This document shows, in pieces, positions 17,271-22,901 of a stretch of 24,568 bases of DNA. The stretch covers positions 1-24,568 of IMG/VR virus record IMGVR_UViG_3300008216_000073. One strand, given 5' to 3'. Both the position numbers and the translations under genes were made by a program. The notes below the pieces were generated by a model that was not told where the DNA came from, did not search any database, and was given only the letters and a program-made list of their open reading frames with translations. The stretch's first letter is position 1; the number at the start of each line of letters is the position of its first letter. This DNA comes from a virus.

Positions 17271-17919
17271 AGTATTCCTCTGCTTTCTCCAGCACCGTCA
17301 CGATGTCATTGGGGATGAGTAGCTCATCGAACATACCCATTGGGGTCTTGGCTGACGTAACACCATCCGTGTTAGTCTGGAAGAAGTATTCCATTTCCTC
17401 GGTCTTCTCATTCTTGCGAACCTCAGTGAACAAGACCATGAGGAACTCCTTCTCTATCGCGCCTTCGTGGACTTTACCCTGCACCTTGACCCTGCGATGC
17501 GAGGTCTCGCCGCCTGTAATCTGCGGAATCTTCACGATGTCGTCTACGGCGGTGAAAATAATTGTAGCCTTATCGTTCTTGATGGAGTCTAACATATTGC
17601 GGATAGTCCTGTTGTAGAACGACCAGATATCGTAGCCCTTGAACGAGTTGGTAGCCAGCGTGTGAACCTGCTCCACGTACTTGGTGAACGATTCGACCAC
17701 CACAACCTCGCAGTTGTCCTCCTTTAGAACCTTGTCCAGTTCCCTAGGGAAAGCGTTGGCGTTCTCCACGGGAATGATGTTGAACCTACTAGCGTTACGG
17801 AAAGGGAATCCCTTGCGCTCCAAGTCTAGGATGTAGGTTGTCTTCGGGTCTAGGTTACGCAACGCCGTACTCTTGCCGCTGCCACTATGACCCACAATTG
17901 CGATCAATGGTTTATACAT
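17263..17919 (-). CDS. Sak4-like RecA-type ATPase (single-strand annealing recombinase)
   Basis: This is a 218-aa RecA-fold ATPase. GHSGSGKST (residues 10-18) is the Walker A motif, EVVVVESF is the Walker B strand, and TIIFTAVDD resembles a sensor strand. The late segment with NTDGVTSAKTPMGMF matches the end of Sak4/AAA_24 phage proteins, where a Thr/Lys-rich loop precedes 'P.g.f'. Sak4 proteins promote annealing of single strands together with a phage SSB, and both an SSB-like protein and an exonuclease are nearby. The start ATG overlaps the upstream stop by 8 bases. The family call is based on motifs and context; other AAA_24 roles cannot be excluded. Confidence 0.7.
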   Translation of the reverse strand: MYKPLIAIVGHSGSGKSTALRNLDPKTTYILDLERKGFPFRNASRFNIIPVENANAFPRELDKVLKEDNCEVVVVESFTKYVEQVHTLATNSFKGYDIWSFYNRTIRNMLDSIKNDKATIIFTAVDDIVKIPQITGGETSHRRVKVQGKVHEGAIEKEFLMVLFTEVRKNEKTEEMEYFFQTNTDGVTSAKTPMGMFDELLIPNDIVTVLEKAEEYYA

Positions 17920-18301
17920 TTTCTTTTTCTTCCTCTGTCTCTGCTCCTGTTGTTATTTCTATCTTAGTCTCTGGTTCAATGACACCGTAGAAGGTGTCAA
18001 ATTCTAGCTGTTCTTCCTCCGGCCATTGCTCCCGCAGAAGCATAAGGCCTATGAGTCCGTAGTTCGCAATGTCCTTGAAGGTATCCTCCAACGGTTCGTT
18101 CTGCGGATCTTCCTCCTTGTCCATTAGCAGATTTGCGAGCCGCTCCACCTTATCGTAGAGGCGCACGCTTAGACCACGAACACCAAACCTAGTGATGTTC
18201 TTCGGCCCGTAGTCTTTCTGCTTCTTGTCCAGCAGACTAACGCAGTCGGCGGCTACGAATAGCGCACGCTTGCCTGCCACGGTATCCAGTTTTATTTTCA
18301 T
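17912..18301 (-). CDS. DUF1599/Nmad1-like protein (MazG-like all-alpha fold)
   Basis: This is a 129-aa helical protein. The stretch KKQKDYGPKN (residues 26-35), FGVRGLSVRLYDKVERLANL (39-58) and FKDIANYGLIGLMLL (75-89) matches DUF1599, also called nucleotide-modification-associated domain 1. The fold is related to MazG/dUTPase-like NTP pyrophosphohydrolases. The family is often found in phages near nucleotide metabolism genes, so handling of a dNTP is a reasonable inference; no base-modifying enzyme is visible in this window. The C-terminus is Glu rich. It overlaps the next gene by 8 bases and the previous by 4 (ATGA). Confidence 0.7.
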   Translation of the reverse strand: MKIKLDTVAGKRALFVAADCVSLLDKKQKDYGPKNITRFGVRGLSVRLYDKVERLANLLMDKEEDPQNEPLEDTFKDIANYGLIGLMLLREQWPEEEQLEFDTFYGVIEPETKIEITTGAETEEEKENV

Positions 18302-18579
18302 TTGGTTACTAGCCTCCCTACCATCACGGACATATTCTGCAAAGACTTGTCCAATGCGGTTAGCTTACTGCCCAACATATCTGCCGCCGCAAGTATCGCT
18401 GATGTGTGACTTACACAGTCGGCGGTCAGTATGCCTGTCATTTCGTTATCCTGTAGCGTAGCTTCAAGAGTCTTGTTGAGGGACTCCATAGCTGCCGTGT
18501 AGCGTAGCATGGTAAAGTTATCCATGCCGTCCAAGTAGGCGTCGTGCCTAGCCGTTAATGTTTTCTGTGGTACTTCCAT
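18298..18579 (-). CDS. Small helical protein, unknown function
   Basis: This 93-aa, mostly helical protein has several Met residues and a leucine-rich C-terminal helix (LGSKLTALDKSLQNMSVMVGRL). No family is recognised. Its start lies inside the previous gene (32-base overlap), and its stop overlaps the DUF1599-like start in ATGA. Translational coupling along the operon supports that it is expressed. Confidence 0.55.
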   Translation of the reverse strand: MEVPQKTLTARHDAYLDGMDNFTMLRYTAAMESLNKTLEATLQDNEMTGILTADCVSHTSAILAAADMLGSKLTALDKSLQNMSVMVGRLVTK

Positions 18580-18736
18580 GTTCTTTCTCCAATTCTTCTA
18601 GTCTTTCTTCCAACTCATGTACCCTACCCCATGCGAAGGCCAGCGAGCTATACGATGTCTCATACGCTGCCTCCAACTTACGAGTCAGGGTTACTACCTG
18701 ATCTACTGCGCTTATGTAATAGTCTTGTTGCATCAT
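18548..18736 (-). CDS. Small coiled-coil protein, unknown function
   Basis: This is a 62-aa protein. Residues about 10-55 are predicted as one long helix, ending in the heptad-like VHELEERLEELEKEH, so a coiled-coil dimer is likely. No family is known to me. It starts with an ATG that overlaps the stop of the exonuclease gene by 4 bases, and its end overlaps the next gene by 32 bases. Confidence 0.55.
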   Translation of the reverse strand: MMQQDYYISAVDQVVTLTRKLEAAYETSYSSLAFAWGRVHELEERLEELEKEHGSTTENING

Positions 18737-19659
18737 AGTTGAAACTGTAGTGGGTCGTAGACTTTGTTGACGTAGTCCATGTTGACGATGGACTCCCTGT
18801 CACGGCTTGAGTTCGCCGTGCAGAGGGGAGAGAACGAGCAGAGTCCAAACCTAGTCTCGCAGCAGGCAAAGTTACTGAGAAAGATATCCTCGGCCTCGGA
18901 CTCTGCTGACCACTTCATGCGAATCTTCATGGTACTCATTCTCAAGATAAGCCTGTTGACCATGTCGTCGATGTAGGCCTTGAACTTATCCAGCATATCC
19001 TTGCTGAACTCGTAGATTTCGCTGCGCTCGAACTTGTTCTTGTTAGACCGGCCAAGGAACAGACCGTTAATCATGCAGCCTACGTTTTCTTCGGGAAAGA
19101 TTGTACGCCAGATGAGGTTGTAGAACATTAGCTGGGGCGAGACTTTGTAGGATGCGAAGTATGCGGCGGGGCTGTAGGCTGCTGTGGATTTGTGGTCTAC
19201 GATGACAGGCCTACCGAAGTAGGTTCCGACAAAGTCTATAGTGCCGCAGAAGATTATGTCCAGCTCCGGTGTTTGCTTGTAGGGGTAGGCAAAGCGCATC
19301 TCCACCAATGAGTCAGGGTCTTTGCGAACCTCAAGCCCCGTGTCCTGTTTGAAGTATTGATTGAGCAGGTTGACCAGATGGGCTAGGTCACGGAAGTCCT
19401 TGTCGGGTACGAGGACATCAACATAGTGGTCTATCGCCGCGTTGACGGCTTTCTCTTCGTCACCGTCAGAGTAGTACGACTCCAAGGCTTTGTGTACTGC
19501 CGTGCCGTACTCCATCTTATGATTGGTGTTCCGCTTGCGTAGACCACGGCATAGCATATACCATAGCCTACGCTCGCAGGCTGATTCTTTTATAAGGGAC
19601 GCATCTATCTTTAGGATAAGCTTGCCCTCTTCGGTTTTTTCTAGGTTAAGTAATTCCAT
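18733..19659 (-). CDS. RecB/Cas4-like PD-(D/E)XK exonuclease with Fe-S cysteines
   Basis: This is a 308-aa nuclease. The PDDEXK_1 motifs are in order: GTAVHKALE (His56), Glu120, GTIDFVG (Asp142), VIVDHKST (Asp155, Lys157) and SPQLMFY (Gln176). Cys28 near the N-terminus and the C-terminal Cys267, Cys274 and Cys280 (CETRFGLCSFSPLC) fit the four-cysteine iron-sulphur site of Cas4 and AddB-type nucleases. Together with the Sak4-like and SSB-like proteins it would form a phage recombination set in which it resects DNA ends. It could also degrade host DNA. It overlaps its neighbours by 14 and 4 bases. There is no sign of truncation. Confidence 0.8.
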   Translation of the reverse strand: MELLNLEKTEEGKLILKIDASLIKESACERRLWYMLCRGLRKRNTNHKMEYGTAVHKALESYYSDGDEEKAVNAAIDHYVDVLVPDKDFRDLAHLVNLLNQYFKQDTGLEVRKDPDSLVEMRFAYPYKQTPELDIIFCGTIDFVGTYFGRPVIVDHKSTAAYSPAAYFASYKVSPQLMFYNLIWRTIFPEENVGCMINGLFLGRSNKNKFERSEIYEFSKDMLDKFKAYIDDMVNRLILRMSTMKIRMKWSAESEAEDIFLSNFACCETRFGLCSFSPLCTANSSRDRESIVNMDYVNKVYDPLQFQL

Positions 19660-19858
19660 AGGTTTTCTTTAGTAGTTCCATTTCGGCTTGCAACGAGGGC
19701 TTCTCTTTAGGCACACGCTTCTTTCGTGTCCTCGGCTTGGCTAACTCTACCCTCGGTTCGGTTAGCTTTAGATAACTGTCGAAGTGTTGGAGTAATTCCT
19801 CATCCGACATGGACTCTAGTTTCTCTACCGTGCAGTCTAGTAGTTCCTCAATGGTCAT
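19646..19858 (-). CDS. Small protein with acidic and basic halves
   Basis: This 70-aa protein is acidic in its first half (MTIEELLDCTVEKLESMSDE) and then has a basic stretch (KPRTRKKRVPKEKP). The last helix overlaps the exonuclease start by 14 bases. It has no recognised family. The basic patch could bind nucleic acid, and the pairing with the exonuclease suggests an accessory role, but both points are guesses. Confidence 0.5.
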   Translation of the reverse strand: MTIEELLDCTVEKLESMSDEELLQHFDSYLKLTEPRVELAKPRTRKKRVPKEKPSLQAEMELLKKTYGIT

Positions 19859-19934
19859 GTAGATCTATGATAATGAGGACTATAAATAGCAGGGTAAAAA
19901 ATATAGAGGTTGCGGCTATGACTACCAAGGGCAT
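19848..19934 (-). CDS. 28-aa single-span membrane microprotein
   Basis: A short ORF starts at an ATG that overlaps the upstream stop as TAATG (19932-19936), a classic coupling junction, and ends 11 bases inside the next gene. The peptide has a hydrophobic core IAATSIFFTLLFIVLIII and an end DLHDH, so it is predicted to be one membrane helix with a short charged tail. Such microproteins can be holin-like, lysis-timing or superinfection-exclusion proteins; nothing here points to one. It fills a gap that would otherwise have no gene. Confidence 0.45.
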   Translation of the reverse strand: MPLVVIAATSIFFTLLFIVLIIIDLHDH

Positions 19935-20485
19935 TATCTTACGACACTAAGCGTGTCCTTGACCGTGTCGAACTCGAAGTCTACAAGTTTCTGTTGTTCT
20001 TCCAGCCACTTGATATCTTCGTGCTTTATAATTAGGTTCTCACGCCGGAAGGTATCCATTTCCTTGGCGTCCTGTAACCAAGCGAGAAACTCCGCCTTCC
20101 AGACTTTAGAGTCTGCGAAGTCGTACTTCATTTCCTTGGCTTTGATCTGATTACGTATGGTGTCCTTGAAGTAAATCAAGACACCGGTAGCAGTCTTGCG
20201 GAGCGCAACTTGAGTACGTAACTCCGCATAGATTGGGCCATACTCCGTAGAGTTGTCAACCAAAAACTTAAAGCCGTCCGATAACTTTACATGGAGGGTG
20301 TTGACTTTATATCCTGTTTCCTCTGCGGTAACTAGGATATCCGTGTTCCCATCAAGTAGCTTATCTATAATCGGCTTTACTTTATGTGCGTTGGTTGGGG
20401 TATATGTTGATCTGCTTATGGAACTCCTTGATCGTAGCTTACGAAGGAGAGCCGAGTGATCCTGTAATGTTGTGTCTTTTTCCAT
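19934..20485 (-). CDS. Hypothetical protein with possible N-terminal helix-turn-helix
   Basis: This is a 183-aa protein. The first 30 residues are Ser/Arg rich and possibly disordered. Residues about 35-70 (KPIIDKLLDG, then TAEETGYKVNTLHVKLSDGF) have the spacing of a helix-turn-helix that could contact DNA. The rest is charged and helical (KVWKAEFLAWLQDAKEMDTF). No family is recognised. It follows directly after structured element A; a TATAAT box ends 4 bases before its ATG and no Shine-Dalgarno sequence is visible, the same arrangement as at the ribbon-helix-helix gene after element B. Confidence 0.6.
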   Translation of the reverse strand: MEKDTTLQDHSALLRKLRSRSSISRSTYTPTNAHKVKPIIDKLLDGNTDILVTAEETGYKVNTLHVKLSDGFKFLVDNSTEYGPIYAELRTQVALRKTATGVLIYFKDTIRNQIKAKEMKYDFADSKVWKAEFLAWLQDAKEMDTFRRENLIIKHEDIKWLEEQQKLVDFEFDTVKDTLSVVR

Positions 20486-20491
20486 GGAAAT

Positions 20492-20579
20492 TATAAGAGG
20501 GTAGCGCAGTGTTTCACCAAGTTGAACGCTAGTAACTACTCTGTTCGTGGGTCTCCCACGACACCATGCTACGCTACCC
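20492..20579 (-). ncRNA. Structured element A (candidate RNA or structured operator)
   Basis: This element lies between the 139-aa and 183-aa genes. The outer 8-bp stem pairs 20572-20579 with 20499-20506 (GGGTAGCG/CGCTACCC). The inner hairpin at 20545-20561 (CGTGGG-AGA-CCCACG on the - strand, extended by a T-A pair) has the same GGGAGACCC head as element B. A third imperfect hairpin occupies about 20510-20532. Shared with B at equal positions are ATGGT (20563-20567), TGAAACA (20510-20516) and CTTATA one base after the outer stem (20492-20497). It resembles a multibranched RNA but does not fit a tRNA. GTGAAA-17 bp-TATAAT could alternatively be a sigma-70-type promoter. Confidence 0.6.
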
Positions 20580-20587
20580 CGATTTGT

Positions 20588-21007
20588 TTAGGCCGATTCG
20601 GCCATTAGTTCCTCCATACGAGTAAGCAGTTCTTTGCCCAAAGGAATATCCCCAGATGCGAAAGCCAGCTTAGCTTTCTTGAACAGCTTGCCGGGAGTCT
20701 CCCCGCCGCCGCTCTCTGGAGTCCACTTGTCGGCATCCTCCTTGGTGTAGATTACCAAGTCAGGGTGCTTCGCCAGTAACTCGGCCTTCAGTTCTTCAGT
20801 CGTCTGGCCGTTAGGCTTCAACGAGTTCTTTACCGTAGACCGGATTCGTGCGCTGATCTGCTGATTCAGCAGGCCAAGCGTTTTCTCTTCTCCATACCTA
20901 AAGACTACGTCAGCCGTAGCTTTGAACTCTGGTACGTTAAACTTGAAGTCTTTCCAATCACCAGACTGGAAATGCTCCACCTCGTAGTTTGTATCTATCG
21001 TTTGCAT
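20588..21007 (-). CDS. Hypothetical protein, first gene after the sigma-54 promoter
   Basis: This is a 139-aa protein. The N-terminal 45 residues look beta-rich (VEHFQSGDWKDFKFNVPEF), followed by helices and a Gly-rich linker (ESGGGETPGK) leading to a C-terminal helix pair that ends ELLTRMEELMAESA. I do not recognise a family. It is the first gene of the leftward replication operon, about 80 bases downstream of the predicted transcription start, so it would be expressed first and most strongly from the sigma-54 promoter. There is no good Shine-Dalgarno sequence (AGATAAAAAGCATA before the ATG). Confidence 0.6.
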   Translation of the reverse strand: MQTIDTNYEVEHFQSGDWKDFKFNVPEFKATADVVFRYGEEKTLGLLNQQISARIRSTVKNSLKPNGQTTEELKAELLAKHPDLVIYTKEDADKWTPESGGGETPGKLFKKAKLAFASGDIPLGKELLTRMEELMAESA

Positions 21008-21064
21008 TATGCTTTTTATCTGTTAGTTTCGCGCCGTGTAACTGTTAGCGCAAATTTTTTGTGT

Positions 21065-21088
21065 GTTAAGAGGGAAAAACCTCTTAAC
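21065..21088 (-). promoter_or_regulatory. Perfect 9-bp stem-loop at the predicted 5' end of the replication mRNA
   Basis: GTTAAGAGG (21065-21073) and CCTCTTAAC (21080-21088) form a perfect stem with a 6-base A/G (+ strand) or U/C (- strand) loop. Counting from the -12 element at 21101 puts transcription start near 21088-21089, exactly at the stem base. A hairpin at the 5' end is a known way to protect mRNA. It has no following U-run on either strand, so it is a poor terminator. Confidence 0.55.
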
Positions 21089-21099
21089 GATTAGTAATA

Positions 21100-21115
21100 A
21101 GCAGGAATCGTGCCA
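21100..21115 (-). promoter_or_regulatory. Sigma-54 (-24/-12) promoter for the replication operon
   Basis: On the - strand the sequence reads TGGCACG-ATTC-CTGCT. Compared with the sigma-54 consensus TGGCACG-N4-TTGCW it differs only at the first T of the -12 box. The invariant GG and GC are separated by exactly 10 bases. It is intergenic, correctly oriented, and lies between a sigma-54 activator-like AAA+ gene and the replication operon. I found no second match of this quality in any other gap of the window. Confidence 0.62.
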
Positions 21116-21188
21116 ACCCGGTTAATAGTTAAAAGTTTTTCTTTAGTCTATGTAAATCTGGTAGTCCGGTGATAGATTTACCTGCACC

Positions 21189-21208
21189 ATAACCTATCGC
21201 TACATTGT
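21189..21208. repeat. 20-bp direct repeat, copy 1
   Basis: ATAACCTATCGCTACATTGT differs in one base from copy 2 at 21238-21257; the starts are 49 bp apart. It lies about 100 bp upstream of the sigma-54 start site, where enhancer (activator-binding) sites usually are. It also overlaps the adhesin-like fragment, which could explain it as a coding repeat. Confidence 0.8.
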
Positions 21209-21237
21209 AGTCACCAGTTGTAATCTACACTAGGGCT

Positions 21238-21257
21238 ATAACCTATCGCTACGTTGT
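21238..21257. repeat. 20-bp direct repeat, copy 2
   Basis: ATAACCTATCGCTACGTTGT is the second copy, about 150 bp upstream of the predicted sigma-54 start and 12 bases past the end of the activator gene. The 49-bp spacing is not quite five helical turns (about 52 bp), so same-face binding is possible but not clear. Confidence 0.8.
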
Positions 21258-21269
21258 GTGTACCTGTGG

Positions 21270-22013
21270 TTATCGGAAGTCCAAGTAGTCTCGGCCTAGG
21301 ACTCTATACTGTTTGGCCAAGCGCAACAGTTCTCGTACGTTACCCATGAGGACTCCCTGCTCTGGCTTTATGTTTTTCCACGCTAGACCAAGCAAGTCTT
21401 TGGTTTCTTCGTCGGTCAGGATACCCTTGAGGATAAGCTCCGCGTCTTTTATACGCCGCCTCAATGGCTTTATATCCAGCCTAAAGGTTGATATCCTTTG
21501 GTATAGATCATTACGAAAGTTGTCGCCTAGCGAGTTCGAGGCAAAGACGAACCTGCCTGTGAACTTTGTGTCCTCGTTCTCCCCTATCCTACGAAACAGG
21601 CGTGTCTCTATCAGACGCAACAGCATCACCTGTATGTCAGGGGCTATGTCTCCGATCTCGTCTAGGAAGAGTGTACCTTTGGAGGCTGCAACCAGCAGAC
21701 CCATACGGCTGGTGACAGCCCCGCTGTAGCTCCCGCGCACATGGCCGAAGAGTTCGGCCTGTACCATAGTGTCAGGCATGGCAGATAGATTCAAGGCAAT
21801 GAACCTACCTGTACGCCTGCCGTGCAGACGCTGGGCTATGATCTCCTTGCCCGTGCCACTCTCGCCTACGACAAGCACGGCATCGTCGAGCGGCGCAAGC
21901 TTATCGGTGGCCTTTAACATAGCGATACAGTCCGGGTCTTGGGTTATGAAACCCTTCGTATCGTAGATGTTCTGATTCTTAAACTGCTTTAGCTGGGCTG
22001 CTAGGCTAGGCAT
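21270..22013 (-). CDS. PspF-like sigma-54 activator AAA+ protein without DNA-binding domain
   Basis: This is a 247-aa AAA+ protein of the sigma-54 interaction family. The Walker A motif is GESGTGKE (residues 50-57). ELFGHVRGSYSGA (87-99) holds the sigma-54 contact loop, GSYSGA in place of GAFTGA, with conservative F-to-Y and T-to-S changes. The Walker B motif is GTLFLDEIGD (113-122). FASN (157-160) ends the sensor strand, FRNDLYQRIS (166-175) carries the arginine fingers R167 and R173, and GNVREL (224-229) is sensor II. Unlike NtrC, it has no receiver domain and no Fis-type helix-turn-helix. The Shine-Dalgarno sequence AAGGAG is 4 bases before the ATG. It would use ATP to open host sigma-54 RNA polymerase complexes; the promoter at 21100-21115 is the obvious target. 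Loss of sigma-54 contact and another remodelling role is the alternative. Confidence 0.85.
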   Translation of the reverse strand: MPSLAAQLKQFKNQNIYDTKGFITQDPDCIAMLKATDKLAPLDDAVLVVGESGTGKEIIAQRLHGRRTGRFIALNLSAMPDTMVQAELFGHVRGSYSGAVTSRMGLLVAASKGTLFLDEIGDIAPDIQVMLLRLIETRLFRRIGENEDTKFTGRFVFASNSLGDNFRNDLYQRISTFRLDIKPLRRRIKDAELILKGILTDEETKDLLGLAWKNIKPEQGVLMGNVRELLRLAKQYRVLGRDYLDFR

Positions 22014-22896
22014 TTTTCTCCTTTACCTCCACGAACTTTCGCTTGATTAGCTTCTTGAATGTCTTCTCTATCTTCTTCGTGTCCGTTAGACCAGAGACAT
22101 CGTACCAGAAAACTAGCTCCGTGCTGTCTTTCTGTATCATAATGTCCTCGTCGTTGAGTGTATCCATTGGTATCTGTGTACCGTAGCCACCGTCAGCATG
22201 GTAGCCGTACTGTAGTCTGATCTCGTCGGACTCTAGCTCTTGTAGGTGGAACAGGAACCGGCGCATCATAAAGGTAGCGCACACGGAGATACATAGCCTG
22301 TCGGCGTCGATCATTTCTTGGAACTCCTTGATCTTGACGTAGGTTACGTGGGCTTCACCGTTTCCCCTACAGGGAAAGACTGCTATGACTTCGCAGCCGA
22401 AACCCAAGGACTCTAGGCGGTCTATAGCCTTGTATATCAAAGCCCCCCTATGGAAGTAACACTCCTCCGGTATGCCATTGTGGTTCCAACAGTTGACGTA
22501 GACCGTAAGCAAGCGTTTGCCTGCCGCTATTACGGTATCGGTTTCTTCCTCTTCTAGGAAGTGTTCGGGGCCAGCGTCCGTGACGGCGGCCTCTATGTTT
22601 ACCATGCCGCCTGCGATAGTCGGGACGTACTCGGTAAGGTACTCTTCGAGAGGGGCGACAGACTCCACGATGGAGTCGTCTACCTCAGTTTTCTCTAGTC
22701 TATCTATACCCCAGCCTCCAGCGTCGAGAAGGAATACAGCTTCCGTCCACGACTTCGTACCGTACCACGCGTCGTCGTCTGTCTCGGTATGGCTGGCGTA
22801 CTTGCGTAGCTTCTTGATGTCGCTACGCTTGGGATCCTTGTCTAGGGCAGAGCGGAACTCTTCCCATGAGTATATGGTTTTGTGTGCTATTTTCAT
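22006..22896 (-). CDS. Partner protein of the MoxR-like ATPase, possibly degenerate VWA-like
   Basis: This 296-aa protein lies between two AAA+ genes. Its middle part (LTVYVNCWN, then RGALIYKAIDRLESLGFGCEVIAVF) alternates strands and helices like the Rossmann-type core of von Willebrand A domains that pair with MoxR/CobS ATPases. A metal-site DxSxS motif is not visible, since VNCWN occupies that position. Similar proteins of unknown function accompany CobS-like ATPases in other phages. The C-terminal part (LTDTKKIEKTFKKLIKRKF) is basic. It overlaps the sigma-54 activator start by 8 bases, so the two are probably co-translated. The VWA comparison is tentative. Confidence 0.55.
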   Translation of the reverse strand: MKIAHKTIYSWEEFRSALDKDPKRSDIKKLRKYASHTETDDDAWYGTKSWTEAVFLLDAGGWGIDRLEKTEVDDSIVESVAPLEEYLTEYVPTIAGGMVNIEAAVTDAGPEHFLEEEETDTVIAAGKRLLTVYVNCWNHNGIPEECYFHRGALIYKAIDRLESLGFGCEVIAVFPCRGNGEAHVTYVKIKEFQEMIDADRLCISVCATFMMRRFLFHLQELESDEIRLQYGYHADGGYGTQIPMDTLNDEDIMIQKDSTELVFWYDVSGLTDTKKIEKTFKKLIKRKFVEVKEKNA

Positions 22897-22901
22897 GGTG
22901 C

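Larger units (their letters stand above)
21129..21270 (-). pseudogene. Frameshifted fragment resembling a tail-fibre/adhesin head repeat
   Basis: On the - strand, 21270-21214 reads TTGTHNVAIGYSPSVDYNW and then stops. One base out of frame, 21215-21129 reads GDYNVAIGYGAGKSITG and on to a TAA. The pattern TTGxxNVAIGYxAGxSIT is typical of the head repeats in trimeric adhesins and phage tail fibres. There is no start codon, and one extra base separates the two units (49 rather than 48 bases apart), so this looks like a decayed insertion. Alternatively the similarity comes by chance from a 20-base DNA repeat with a regulatory job. Confidence 0.4.

Noticed and set aside
20492-20580. tRNA-like fold on the - strand (7-bp acceptor-like stem and a TTCAA loop)
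   Set aside because: The inner hairpin has a 3-base loop instead of a 7-base anticodon loop, the bases around TTCAACT do not form a T stem, and there is no D arm. The match to element B explains the structure better.
21153-21180. TAAATCT/AGATTTA inverted repeat with a 14-base loop
   Set aside because: The stem is short and AT-rich with a long loop, and it lies inside the adhesin-like fragment, so chance or coding origin is likely.
21844-21864. TGGCACG on the - strand inside the sigma-54 activator gene
   Set aside because: It encodes the Walker A motif and is not followed by a TTGC-like box at the right spacing.
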